Below, piece by piece: positions 1 through 7,161 of a stretch of DNA of 12,245 bases. Origin of the DNA: Actinomycetes bacterium. Its GTDB lineage: Bacteria > Actinomycetota > Actinomycetes > Propionibacteriales > Propionibacteriaceae. Within the stretch, counting starts at the first letter, position 1. Each line of letters opens with the position of its first letter. A program made the position numbers and the translations under genes. Under the pieces are notes generated by a model. The model was given only the letters and a program-made list of their open reading frames with translations, had not been told where the DNA came from and ran no database searches. Location of the stretch: NCBI GenBank assembly GCA_023393755.1, contig JAEXCA010000212.1:1-12245 (forward strand), in the 5' to 3' direction.

Positions 1-400
1 AGGCCGGGCTGTCCCGCACCGCGAAGCCGGCCAGAAAGCCGTCGCCGGCCAACTCCACCGCGCGGGCCCAGTCGCCGGGCTCGCCGCTGCCGGCCAGCTG
101 CTGGAATTGCCGGACGTCGCACGCCACCAGCTCCGGGTCGAGCCCGACGCCGTCCCGGGCGATCCGCAGCGCCGGTCCAGCGGCGGCCGCCACCGACAGG
201 GTGCGGCGCAGCGTGGCCCGGGCGCGGCTGCGCTCCAGCCCGGGCCACAGCAGGCCGGCCAGCGCGTCCCGGCTGTGCTCCCGTCCGGTGACCGCGAGCA
301 GCGCCAGCAAGGCGGTCGCCTTGCGGGTGTCGAAGCCGACCGGACGGCCGTCCCGCAGCACCCGCGGCGAACCGAAGAGCGTGAGTTGCAGCTGCTCCAT
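1..400 (-). CDS. BTAD/SARP-like transcriptional regulator, N-terminal part (cut by window edge)
   Basis: Partial gene: 133 codons run from an ATG at 398-400 off the left edge. A GGAGGGA Shine-Dalgarno lies just upstream on the minus strand (402-408), which fixes the start. The protein opens with a short beta-strand/wHTH pattern typical of the DNA-binding head of BTAD regulators: LTLFGSPRVLRDG (residues 7-19), then TRKATALLALLAVTGREHSR (25-44), LLWPGLERSRARATLRR (50-66) and a winged segment IARDGVGLDPELVACDVRQF (80-99). GDGFLAGFAVRDSPA (119-133) matches the start of the bacterial transcriptional activator domain. In this family such heads are often followed by an AAA/NB-ARC ATPase and TPR repeats, giving about 600-1100 residues. 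That part lies outside the window, so the subclass is unknown. The gene is divergent from the long plus-strand operon, so it may regulate it, but that is inference from position only. Confidence 0.85.
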   Translation of the reverse strand, partial: MEQLQLTLFGSPRVLRDGRPVGFDTRKATALLALLAVTGREHSRDALAGLLWPGLERSRARATLRRTLSVAAAAGPALRIARDGVGLDPELVACDVRQFQQLAGSGEPGDWARAVELAGDGFLAGFAVRDSPA

Positions 401-595
401 CGTCCCTCCGAGGCGTACAACAACGTAGATCGCCGGTCCCGGAGTCGACCGTAACGTAGTTGCGTGAGATCAGCCGTTCCGAACTCGTACTGGGGCAATT
501 CTTCGTAACGCTTCCGGAATGGGTGCGGGAGGAAGCTGAGGTCAGACGCCAGCAGGGAGCGACCCAGCAGCGGGTACGCCGGACAGGGAGGCGAC
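401..595. promoter_or_regulatory. Divergent intergenic region, presumed to hold both promoters
   Basis: This 195-bp region separates the minus-strand regulator from the plus-strand operon, so both promoters should be here. It is visibly richer in A/T than the flanking genes. It contains an imperfect inverted repeat, CAACAACGTA (418-427) against the complement of 453-462 (CAACTACGTT), with 8 of 10 positions matching. CGTAACG occurs twice (450-456 and 504-510), 54 bp apart. A TAnnnT hexamer on the minus strand (TACGTT, complement of 422-427) could be the -10 of the regulator gene, but I see no convincing -35. For the plus-strand operon I found no complete promoter pair. The repeats are plausible operator material; nothing more can be claimed. 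Confidence 0.45.
418..462. repeat. Imperfect inverted repeat, possible operator
   Basis: Arm one is CAACAACGTA at 418-427. Arm two is the complement of 453-462, CAACTACGTT. Eight of ten positions agree and the centres are about 35 bp apart. It overlaps the likely promoter and leader of the divergent regulator gene. Chance occurrence is possible with two mismatches. Confidence 0.3.
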
Positions 596-2290
596 GTGAC
601 CGGAACAGTGGGCCTGGGCTCGGAACCCGTCCTGGTGGACCGGGCCCGGGTCGAACCGGCGGCCGCGGACCCCGCGCCGCAGCCGGCGACGCCGCCCGAC
701 CCGGCCCCGCAGCCGGTCGGCCGCCGCCGGTTCCGGGGACGCCGGGCCGCCCCCGAGCCGGAGGCCGCCCGGGCCGCGGTGATCGATGTCCAGGTAGACC
801 CCGGCGATCCGCTGCTGGCCTTCCTGCAGACCGCGCCCGGCCCGGTCGAGGTCGGCGCGCTGCCGGCCTACTCCCCGGCGGTGCGCCGGATGAAGGAGCA
901 GGAGGTGGCGATCGTCGTCCCGCTGGTCGCCTCCGGCGAACTGGTCGGGCTGCTCGCCCTCGGCCCGCGGCTGAGCGAGCGCGGCTACTCCCGCGACGAC
1001 CGCCGGCTGCTGGACAACCTCGCCCGGTACGCCGCCCCGGCGCTGCGGCTGGGCCAGTTGATGCGGCAGCAGGCCAAGCAGGCCCGGGAGCGGGAGCGGA
1101 TCGAGCAGGAGCTCCAGGTCGCCCAGCTGATCCAGCAGCAGTTCCTGCCCAGCCAACTGCCCGAGCTCGGCGGCTGGCACGTCGCGGCCTGCTACCGTCC
1201 GGCCCGCACCGTCGGCGGCGACTTCTACGATCTGATCGAGCTGCCGGACGGACGGGTGATGGTGGTGGCCGGGGATGTCACCGACAAGGGCGTCCCAGCG
1301 GCGCTGGTGATGGCCAGCACCCACGCCCTGCTGCGCTCCGCCGCGCTGACCGTGACCGCCCCCGGCGAGGTGCTGCGGCGGGTGAACGACCTGCTGGTGC
1401 CGCAGATTCCGATGCACATGTTCGTCACCTGCCTGGTGATGGTGATCGATCCGGCCACCGGCCGGACCCAGTTCGCCAACGCCGGCCACAACCTGCCCTA
1501 CGTCCGGCACGGCAGCGAGGTCCGGCAGCTCGCCGCCCGCGGCATGCCGTTAGGTCTGATGCCGGGCAGCGGCTACGAGGAGCATCAGACCGTGATCGAG
1601 CCCGGCGACATCGTGCTGCTGTACTCCGACGGCATCACCGAGCAGCACGACGCCGGCGGGGAGATGTTCGGCTTCGGCCGCACCGAGGCGCTGGTCGCCG
1701 CGGCCACCAGCGGCGACGACCTGGTCGACCGCTGCATGGCCGGCCTGGCCGCCTTCTCCAGCGGCGTCGAGCAGGAGGACGACATCACCCTGGTCACCCT
1801 GCATCGCGGCCGCGGCGCGTCGGCGGACGCCGTCGGCTTCGAGGTGCCCAGCGTCACCGGCCGGGAGCGCGAGGTGATGGAGCGGGTGGCCGCGCTGGTC
1901 GGCGACGACCTGCCGCCCGACCGGCTGGAGGCGCTGAAGACCGCGGTCGCCGAGGCCGTGATGAACGCCATCGAGCACGGCAACCGGGGCCGGGCCGAGC
2001 TGCCGGTGAAAGTCGAACTGCGCCGCACCGCCGAGGCGATCACGGTCGAGATCAGCGACTACGGCCTGGGCGTGCAGGGGGAGGCCGCGCCGCCCGATCT
2101 GGACCTCAAGCTGGCCGGGCTGCAGACCGCCCGCGGCTGGGGGCTGTTCCTGGTGGAGCGCCTGGTCGACCGGGTGGACGACCTCACCGACGGCGACCGG
2201 CACATCGTCCGGCTCACCATGCACACCAGCGCGCCCGGCGCCGAACCGGCGCCGGAGTCAGTGTCGACGATGGAAGGAGAACGGCCATGA
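596..2290 (+). CDS. GAF-PP2C(SpoIIE)-HATPase regulator: serine phosphatase fused to anti-sigma-type kinase
   Basis: A 564-residue soluble protein. GTG start at 596 behind GGGAGG (586-591). Residues 1-60 are Pro/Ala/Arg-rich and probably disordered. A GAF-like domain spans about 62-150 (ending VPLVASGELVGLLALG, 108-123). A Gln/Arg-rich helix (150-183) links it to a PP2C SpoIIE-type phosphatase (about 195-402). Metal-ligand motifs are present: VGGDFYD (206-212), GDVTDKG (226-232), SDGITE (344-349) and EDDITLV (394-400). A HATPase_c domain of the RsbW/SpoIIAB type follows (about 420-542), with N-box E453..N457..EHG, G1 box DYGLG (488-492) and G2 box RGWGLFLVE (513-521). There is no HisKA phospho-acceptor box, so the ATPase should be a serine kinase of partner-switching type. 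Family knowledge: PP2C dephosphorylates STAS antagonists and HATPase phosphorylates them or binds sigma factors. Its stop overlaps the start of a STAS gene, fitting that substrate pair. No transmembrane segment, so the signal must come from a GAF ligand or a partner. Confidence 0.9.
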   Translation: MTGTVGLGSEPVLVDRARVEPAAADPAPQPATPPDPAPQPVGRRRFRGRRAAPEPEAARAAVIDVQVDPGDPLLAFLQTAPGPVEVGALPAYSPAVRRMKEQEVAIVVPLVASGELVGLLALGPRLSERGYSRDDRRLLDNLARYAAPALRLGQLMRQQAKQARERERIEQELQVAQLIQQQFLPSQLPELGGWHVAACYRPARTVGGDFYDLIELPDGRVMVVAGDVTDKGVPAALVMASTHALLRSAALTVTAPGEVLRRVNDLLVPQIPMHMFVTCLVMVIDPATGRTQFANAGHNLPYVRHGSEVRQLAARGMPLGLMPGSGYEEHQTVIEPGDIVLLYSDGITEQHDAGGEMFGFGRTEALVAAATSGDDLVDRCMAGLAAFSSGVEQEDDITLVTLHRGRGASADAVGFEVPSVTGREREVMERVAALVGDDLPPDRLEALKTAVAEAVMNAIEHGNRGRAELPVKVELRRTAEAITVEISDYGLGVQGEAAPPDLDLKLAGLQTARGWGLFLVERLVDRVDDLTDGDRHIVRLTMHTSAPGAEPAPESVSTMEGERP

Positions 2291-2604
2291 GCCTGCGCTA
2301 CGAACTCGCCCAGCACGACCGGACGGCGGTCCTGCTGCTGAGCGGCCAGATCGATCGGGACGCGGTGGGGGCGCTGGACGAGGCCTACGCCGCCGCGGCG
2401 GCGGCCGGCGCCACCGTGGTCGACCTGGACTTCACCGCGGTGGAGTACATCAACTCCACCGGGATCGCGCTGATCGTCGGACTGCTCGGCAAGGCGCGCT
2501 CCCACGGCCGGGCGGTCCGGGCCAGGGGCCTGACCGCGCACTACCAGCACATCTTCGAGATCACCCGGCTGAGCGACTTCATCGAAGTCGTCGCGCCGGT
2601 GTAG
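2287..2604 (+). CDS. STAS-domain anti-sigma factor antagonist (first copy)
   Basis: A 105-residue single STAS domain. The ATG overlaps the TGA of the phosphatase/kinase gene (ATGA at 2287-2290) and AAGGAG at 2274-2279 is the RBS, so the two are translationally coupled. The protein begins LRYELAQHDRTAVLLLSGQI and carries the phospho-acceptor loop EYINSTGIALIV (53-64), where Ser57 aligns with the phosphorylated serine of SpoIIAA/RsbV. The residue before it is Asn rather than the usual Asp. The end, HYQHIFEITRLSDFI (85-99), is typical of this antagonist subgroup. Role by family: binds the HATPase kinase when unphosphorylated and so releases a sigma factor or other client; kept active by PP2C dephosphorylation. 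The likely kinase and phosphatase are both in the upstream protein. Confidence 0.9.
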   Translation: MSLRYELAQHDRTAVLLLSGQIDRDAVGALDEAYAAAAAAGATVVDLDFTAVEYINSTGIALIVGLLGKARSHGRAVRARGLTAHYQHIFEITRLSDFIEVVAPV

Positions 2605-2624
2605 CAACCACCGAGGGGGGAACC

Positions 2625-2969
2625 ATGACCGCCACCATGACCGTCAGCCGGCTCGCGGCCGGCGTGCTCCGGATCGCCATCACCGGCGACCTGACCGCGG
2701 CCAGCGAACAGCAGCTGATGACCGCCCACGAACAGGCCACCGACGACGGCGCCCGGCTGGTCGTGCTGGACTTCGCCGCCCTGGAGTACATGAACTCCGG
2801 CGGGATCGGGATGCTGGTCACCCTGCTGGTGCGCTCCCAGCGCCGCCAGCAACGGCTGCTGGCCGTCGGCCTCTCCGACCACTATCGCCAGATCTTCCAG
2901 CTCACCCGGCTGGACGAGGCGATCGGACTCCACTCCGACACCGACGCGGCCCTCGCGTCGATGTCCTGA
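2625..2969 (+). CDS. STAS-domain anti-sigma factor antagonist (second copy)
   Basis: A 114-residue single STAS domain. ATG at 2625 with a strong RBS (GAGGGGGG, 2613-2620), 20 bp after the first STAS gene. An in-frame ATG at 2637 is a possible alternative start but is less well placed. The acceptor loop is LEYMNSGGIGMLVTLL (53-68), with Ser58 as the predicted phospho-serine and again Asn in place of Asp. HYRQIFQLTRL (86-96) parallels HYQHIFEITRL in the first copy, so the two are paralogs from an old duplication; the remainder differs considerably. Two antagonists beside one kinase/phosphatase could bind separate clients or be phosphorylated at different rates. Which partner each uses cannot be told from sequence. 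Confidence 0.88.
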   Translation: MTATMTVSRLAAGVLRIAITGDLTAASEQQLMTAHEQATDDGARLVVLDFAALEYMNSGGIGMLVTLLVRSQRRQQRLLAVGLSDHYRQIFQLTRLDEAIGLHSDTDAALASMS

Positions 2970-2994
2970 GCCGTTGCGAGCCTGGGGAGGCATC

Positions 2995-3720
2995 ATGACC
3001 GAGCGGCCCGACAGCCCGCGCGACGCCGCCTACTGGGCGTCCAACCGGGAGCGCCTGGAGGTGAGCGAAGCCGTCCGTCACTACGGCTACAACGTCCACG
3101 GGATGCGCGTGGCCGGCCCGCAGCAGGGCTTCGGCAGGCTATGGCAGCGCACCTTCTGGACCGACCTCGGCCCGGCGGTCACCCCGCAGGCGCTGATCGC
3201 CGACTGGCGGGCGCACTTCGGCGACTTCTGGCCGCGCACCGGACGGTTCCACGGCGCGGTCACCGGCATCGCCCCCGGCGACGTCGCCGCGCTGGAGGTC
3301 GGACTGCCGACCGGCGGCGGGCCGGCGATGGCGACCGGGGTGCTGGTGCTCTACGCCGACGACACCTCGTTCACCTTCATGACCCCCGAGGGCCACGTCT
3401 TCGCGGCCATGATCACCTTCTCCGCCGAGGTGGTGGACGGCGGCACCCGGGCCCAGATCCGGATGCTGGTGCGCACCTCCGACCCGCTGTTCGAACTGGG
3501 CTGGCCGATGATCAAGGCGATGGAGGGCGAGTTCTGGCGAGGCACCCTGGCCAACCTGGCCGCCAGCCACGGCATCGCCGGCGCGGTCGTCGAGGAGGTC
3601 ACCGAATGCCTCGACCCGGGCCGGCTGTGGCAGAACTGGCGCAACGTCCGGCACAACTCCGGCATCCGCTCGGCCTGGCACATCGTCACCTCGCCCTTCC
3701 GCCCCCGGGCCGTTGGCTGA
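2995..3720 (+). CDS. Uncharacterised soluble protein, possibly SRPBCC/DUF1990-like
   Basis: A 241-residue protein with no signal peptide or membrane segment. ATG at 2995 is preceded by GGGGAGG (2984-2990) at ideal spacing; a TTG seven codons upstream would place the RBS inside the gene and is rejected. I do not recognise a named function. Visible features are an aromatic-rich middle (FGRLWQRTFWTDLG, 46-59; FGDFWPRTGRF, 75-85), the stretch FTFMTPEGHVFAAMITFSAE (126-145) and a C-terminal run with many Trp/Arg/His residues (LWQNWRNVRHNSGIRSAWHI, 211-230). The TPEGH..A.ITFSAE...G..A.IR.L.R pattern resembles actinobacterial proteins of the START/SRPBCC or DUF1990 type, which bind hydrophobic ligands; this is a weak resemblance. 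It sits between the STAS genes and the membrane array, 25 bp after the former and 17 bp before the latter, so it belongs to the same unit. Confidence 0.75.
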   Translation: MTERPDSPRDAAYWASNRERLEVSEAVRHYGYNVHGMRVAGPQQGFGRLWQRTFWTDLGPAVTPQALIADWRAHFGDFWPRTGRFHGAVTGIAPGDVAALEVGLPTGGGPAMATGVLVLYADDTSFTFMTPEGHVFAAMITFSAEVVDGGTRAQIRMLVRTSDPLFELGWPMIKAMEGEFWRGTLANLAASHGIAGAVVEEVTECLDPGRLWQNWRNVRHNSGIRSAWHIVTSPFRPRAVG

Positions 3721-3737
3721 GCGAGGGGACACCTCCG

Positions 3738-4865
3738 ATGGGACGACAGCTGGCGCGCCGGATCCTGTTCTGGAGCATGCTGGCCGCCGTCCTGGCCGGT
3801 GCGGTCTGGCTGGCCGTGGCGGTGCCGGGCTCGTCCTGGGTGCTGACCGGCTGGAGCGGGTTCCCGATCGTCGGGGCGGTGATCCTCTCCTCCCGGCCGG
3901 GCAACTGGATCGGCCGGCTGCTGCTGTGGGTCGGCATCGTCTGGGTGGCCACCAGCATCCTGCTGGCGCCGGGGATCGTCGAGCGGATTCCGGCCGGCCT
4001 GGAGGCCATGGTGTTCGCGGCGAGCGCCGTGGTCTGGATCGCCCTGATGCTGATCGTGCTGCTGTTCCCGAACGGACGCATTGAGACCCGGCTGGGACGG
4101 TGGGTCGCGCTGGCGGTGGCGGTCGTGTCCGTCCTGATGACGATCGTGGTGGCGATCGACCCCCGTCCGCTCCAGCTCAGCGGCCGGACGTCGCCCTGGG
4201 CGGTGCCGGCCGCGGGCCCGGTCACACAGTGGTTCCTTGGCCCGGGCTTCCTGGCGGTCCCGCTGCTGATGGCGGCGGCCCTGCTCGACCTGGTGCTTCG
4301 CGCCCGGCGGCAGCACGGCGCCGCGCGGCTGCCCTTCCGCTGGCTGGGCTACGGCGTGGCGGTCACCATGGGGTTCCTGCTGCAATCCCTGATCTGGCCC
4401 GACGACAGCGAACTGGCCGGCTTGGTCGCGCTCGGCCCGCTGATCCTGAACGCGATCCCGGTGTGCATCGGGATCGCGGTCACTCGCCACGGTCTCTACG
4501 AGATCGGACGGGTGGTCTCCCGCACCGTCAGCTACGCGATCGTCACGGCCCTGACGGTGGCGGTGTACGCCTTGGTGGTGACGTTGGCGTCCCGGCTGAT
4601 GCCGGACCAGTCCACCTTGGCGGTGGCGGCGGCGACGCTGGCGGCGGCGGGCCTGTTCCTGCCGGTGCTGCGCGGCGTCCAGCGGGTGATCGACCGCCGG
4701 TTCGACCGGGAGCGGTACGACGCCGCGCAGGTGGTGGACGCCTTCGGCGAGCGGTTGCGGAGCTCGGTGAGCCCCGATGCCACCGCGGCCGACCTGTTGC
4801 GGGCTGTGGAACGGACGCTGCAGCCGTCCGCGGCCGGGATCTGGACGGCGGGGGAGTCGCGATGA
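3738..4865 (+). CDS. Sensor-kinase-like polytopic membrane protein without kinase domain, copy 1
   Basis: A 375-residue membrane protein. ATG at 3738, RBS GAGGGG (3723-3728), 17 bp after the previous gene. About nine or ten hydrophobic segments: roughly 9-29, 36-52, 58-77, 89-110, 121-140, 166-187, 203-220, 227-248, 264-284 and 292-312. LFPNGRIETRLGR (109-121) forms a charged loop. The C-terminal part has RHGLYEIGRVVSRTVSYAIV (250-269), then a cytoplasmic tail with DRRFDRERYDAAQVVDAFGE (319-338) and ERTLQPSAAGIWTAGESR (358-375). In actinobacterial sensor kinases a very similar segment links the membrane input region to the output domain; here the protein ends instead. A signal-receiving or scaffold role is inference. 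The stop codon overlaps the next start (ATGA, 4862-4865), and the codons for the last residues contain the RBS of the next gene. Confidence 0.85.
   Translation: MGRQLARRILFWSMLAAVLAGAVWLAVAVPGSSWVLTGWSGFPIVGAVILSSRPGNWIGRLLLWVGIVWVATSILLAPGIVERIPAGLEAMVFAASAVVWIALMLIVLLFPNGRIETRLGRWVALAVAVVSVLMTIVVAIDPRPLQLSGRTSPWAVPAAGPVTQWFLGPGFLAVPLLMAAALLDLVLRARRQHGAARLPFRWLGYGVAVTMGFLLQSLIWPDDSELAGLVALGPLILNAIPVCIGIAVTRHGLYEIGRVVSRTVSYAIVTALTVAVYALVVTLASRLMPDQSTLAVAAATLAAAGLFLPVLRGVQRVIDRRFDRERYDAAQVVDAFGERLRSSVSPDATAADLLRAVERTLQPSAAGIWTAGESR
4690..4749 (+). repeat. 60-bp perfect direct repeat, first unit (within membrane protein copy 1)
   Basis: Identical base for base to 5841-5900. It encodes the DRRFDRERYDAAQVVDAFG part of the cytoplasmic tail. 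Copy 3 shares the first part of this stretch (from 6986) before diverging. Synonymous sites are also identical, which points to recent duplication or gene conversion rather than protein-level selection alone. Confidence 0.85.
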
Positions 4866-6031
4866 CCGCGAAGGCCGTGGCGGCCCCGGCCCGATGGGGG
4901 CCGCTGGCGCACCGCGTCGGAGTCTGGTCGGTGGTCGGGCTGTTCCTGGCCGTCGGCCTGGGATTCGCCCTGCTGGGCCCAGCGGAGCTGGCCGGCGGGT
5001 TCTGGTGGATGGTGCTCGGCTGGACGGCGTTCCCGGTGGTGGGGGCGCTGATCCTCAGCTCGCGGCCCGGCAATGCGGTGGGACGGGTGCTGCTGCTGAT
5101 CGGCCTGTGGTGGGTGTTGTTCGGGTTGGGCCTGCAAGGCGCCGACCGGGTGCCGAGTTGGGCCTTCACCATCCTCTCCGGCCTCACCAATGCGGTCTTC
5201 CTGCTGCTGCCGCTGTTGGTGCTGGTCTTCCCCTCCGGGAGGGTCTACACCCGGCTGGGACGCGTGCTGGGGTGGGTGATGGGCGTCGTGGCAGCGCTGT
5301 TCCTCACCGCCTCCTTGCTCCATGCCGAGCCGCTGGAGGCCGGCTATCCGGTCAGTCCGTGGGGGGCGCCGGAGCTGCTGCCGGTGACGCGCTTCGTGGT
5401 GGACACCGGCTTCATCGTGGTGCCGGCCCTGATGGTGGCAGCGCTGGTCGACCTGGTGCTGCGGTGGCGTCGCTCGGTGGGGGTGGAGCGGCTGCAGTTC
5501 CGCTGGTTCGCCTACGGGGTGATCGTCACGATCCTCATGTTGGCCATCAGCGAGTCGGCTCCCGACGCCGGCCCGCTGGAGGGCTTCATCGTCACCCTCA
5601 ACGCGATCCCGGTCTGCATCGGCATCGCCGTCACCCGGCACGGCCTCTATGAGATCGGGCGGGTGGTCTCCCGCACCGTCTCCTACGCGATCGTCACCGC
5701 CTTGGTGGTGGCGGTGTACGCACTGGTGGTGACGCTGGCGTCCCGGCTGTTGCCCGACCAGTCGACGCTCGCGGTGGCGGCGGCGACCTTGGCCGCGGCG
5801 GGCGTCTTCCTGCCAGCGCTGCGCTGGCTGCGCCGCATCGTCGACCGCCGGTTCGACCGGGAGCGGTACGACGCCGCGCAGGTGGTGGACGCCTTCGGCG
5901 CGCGGCTGCAGGCCGCGGTGGATCCGGAACTGACCAGCACCGACCTGGTCGCGGCGGTGGAGCACACGCTGCAGCCGGCCGCGGTCGGGCTGTGGACGGC
6001 TGGGCTGCGGACCGACGGGGTCGCGCGATGA
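4862..6031 (+). CDS. Sensor-kinase-like polytopic membrane protein without kinase domain, copy 2
   Basis: A 389-residue paralog of copy 1. ATG at 4862 overlaps the stop of copy 1; the RBS GGGGAG (4851-4856) lies inside the end of copy 1. The N-terminus is about 12 residues longer before the first hydrophobic segment (about 20-38). LVFPSGRVYTRLGR (121-134) corresponds to the charged loop of copy 1. From RHGLYEIGRVVSRTVSYAIV (259-278) onward it follows copy 1 very closely, and 60 bp of the tail are identical in DNA. It has the longest end of the five after the LQP motif (QPAAVGLWTAGLRTDGVAR, 371-389). No HisKA, HATPase, GGDEF or other catalytic domain is present. The close similarity of the C-terminal half to copy 1, with a more divergent N-terminal half, suggests recent duplication or gene conversion limited to the C-terminal part. 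Confidence 0.85.
   Translation: MTAKAVAAPARWGPLAHRVGVWSVVGLFLAVGLGFALLGPAELAGGFWWMVLGWTAFPVVGALILSSRPGNAVGRVLLLIGLWWVLFGLGLQGADRVPSWAFTILSGLTNAVFLLLPLLVLVFPSGRVYTRLGRVLGWVMGVVAALFLTASLLHAEPLEAGYPVSPWGAPELLPVTRFVVDTGFIVVPALMVAALVDLVLRWRRSVGVERLQFRWFAYGVIVTILMLAISESAPDAGPLEGFIVTLNAIPVCIGIAVTRHGLYEIGRVVSRTVSYAIVTALVVAVYALVVTLASRLLPDQSTLAVAAATLAAAGVFLPALRWLRRIVDRRFDRERYDAAQVVDAFGARLQAAVDPELTSTDLVAAVEHTLQPAAVGLWTAGLRTDGVAR
5841..5900 (+). repeat. 60-bp perfect direct repeat, second unit (within membrane protein copy 2)
   Basis: Identical to 4690-4749. The distance between the units is 1151 bp, about one gene length, as expected for tandem gene duplication. The genes differ immediately on each side of the repeat. 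Confidence 0.85.
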
Positions 6032-7161
6032 GCCCGCGGGAGGTCGTCCGTCGCCTGCTGATCTGGACGGTCGTCGTCGGCTACTTCGTCGCCGCCGGCT
6101 GGCAGGCCGCCCACGGCAGCTGGACGGGGCTGCTCGGCTTCGCCGCCTTCCCGGTGGTGGGCGCGATCATCCTGATGTCCCGGCCGCGCAACGGCGTCGG
6201 CTGGTGGCTGTGGGGCATCGGGCTGGCCTATGCGGTCACCGGCTGGGGCTATCCCGGCGGCCCGACCGAGCAGGCTCCGGTCTGGATCGAGGCGGCCACG
6301 GTGGCGCTCGGCGCGCCGTTCTGGATTCTGCTGCCCGGGATCGGGCTGCTGTTCCCCACCGGACGGCCGGAGAACCGGCGCGGCCGGGTCCTTCTGACCG
6401 TCCTGCTCGCCCTCGTGGCGGTCTTCATCGCGGGCGGCCTGTTCGACTACCAGCCGCTGCCATCCGGACGCCTCAGCCCCTGGGCGCTGCCTCGCTCCGA
6501 CCTGCTGGACGCGCTCTTCGCGGCGGTGTTCCCGCTGACGGTCGCCTGCTTCGTGGGGATCGCGGCCGATGTCGCACTGCGCTGGCGAGTAGCCCCGCCG
6601 GCTGCCCGCGCCCAGTTCTCCTGGTTCTTCTTCGGGCTGAGCCCGGTGGTGCTGTTCATCTCGACGGCACTGCTCAGCGAACTCGTCCCGGTCCTGAACG
6701 GACTCAACGAGCTGGGGGTGGCGCCGGCCCTGATGGTGCTGTTCAACCTGGTGCCGATCAGCATCGGGGTGGCCATCACCCGCCACGGGCTGTACGCGAT
6801 CGGGCGAGTGGTCTCCCGGACGGTCTCCTACGCGACGGTGACCGTGCTGGCGATCGCGGTCTACGCGTCCGTGGTCACCGTTGTCTCCCAACTCGTCCCC
6901 GACCAGTCCTCGCTGGCGGTGGCCGCCGCCACCCTGATCGCGGCGGCGGTCTGCCTGCCGGCGCTGCGCTGGCTGCGCCGGATCGTCGACCGCCGGTTCG
7001 ACCGGGAGCGGTACGACGCCGAACAGGTGGTGGACGCCTTCGGCGAGAGGCTGCGCGCGTCCGTCGACTCGGAGGCGACCAGCGCCGATCTGGTGGCGGC
7101 CGTGGAGCGCACCCTGCAGCCGTCCGCGGTGGGGATATGGACGGCAGGGGAGTCGCGATGA
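6028..7161 (+). CDS. Sensor-kinase-like polytopic membrane protein without kinase domain, copy 3
   Basis: A 377-residue paralog. ATG at 6028 overlaps the stop of copy 2 (ATGA, 6028-6031); the upstream purine run is short (GGGG, 6017-6020), so expression may depend on coupling. It starts MSPREVVRRLLIWTVVVGYF, close to copy 4 (MNGREAVRRGLIWASVLGFV), so copies 3 and 4 form a subgroup. LLFPTGRPENRRGR (107-120) is the charged loop. The C-terminal signature is RHGLYAIGRVVSRTVSYATV (252-271), with Ala where the others have Glu, then DRRFDRERYDAEQVVDAFGE (321-340) and LQPSAVGIWTAGESR (363-377). The last 15 bases, including the RBS for copy 4 and the ATGA overlap (7147-7161), are identical to the end of copy 1 (4851-4865). 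No catalytic domain follows. Confidence 0.85.
   Translation: MSPREVVRRLLIWTVVVGYFVAAGWQAAHGSWTGLLGFAAFPVVGAIILMSRPRNGVGWWLWGIGLAYAVTGWGYPGGPTEQAPVWIEAATVALGAPFWILLPGIGLLFPTGRPENRRGRVLLTVLLALVAVFIAGGLFDYQPLPSGRLSPWALPRSDLLDALFAAVFPLTVACFVGIAADVALRWRVAPPAARAQFSWFFFGLSPVVLFISTALLSELVPVLNGLNELGVAPALMVLFNLVPISIGVAITRHGLYAIGRVVSRTVSYATVTVLAIAVYASVVTVVSQLVPDQSSLAVAAATLIAAAVCLPALRWLRRIVDRRFDRERYDAEQVVDAFGERLRASVDSEATSADLVAAVERTLQPSAVGIWTAGESR

Noticed and set aside
572..577. GGGTAC as a SigB/SigF-type -10 element upstream of the phosphatase/kinase gene
   Set aside because: An attractive link to partner switching, but no GTTT-like -35 at 14-17 bp upstream is visible, and it would leave a leader of only about 15 bases.
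460..2604. A 714-codon open frame covering the phosphatase/kinase gene in another frame
   Set aside because: Only its end (2287-2604) is real, as the first STAS gene. The earlier part is Arg/Gly/Pro-rich shadow translation of a gene with clear GAF, PP2C and HATPase motifs.
2974..2994. TTG start for the uncharacterised 241-residue protein
   Set aside because: It would put the GGGGAGG RBS inside the coding sequence; ATG 2995 is correctly spaced from it.
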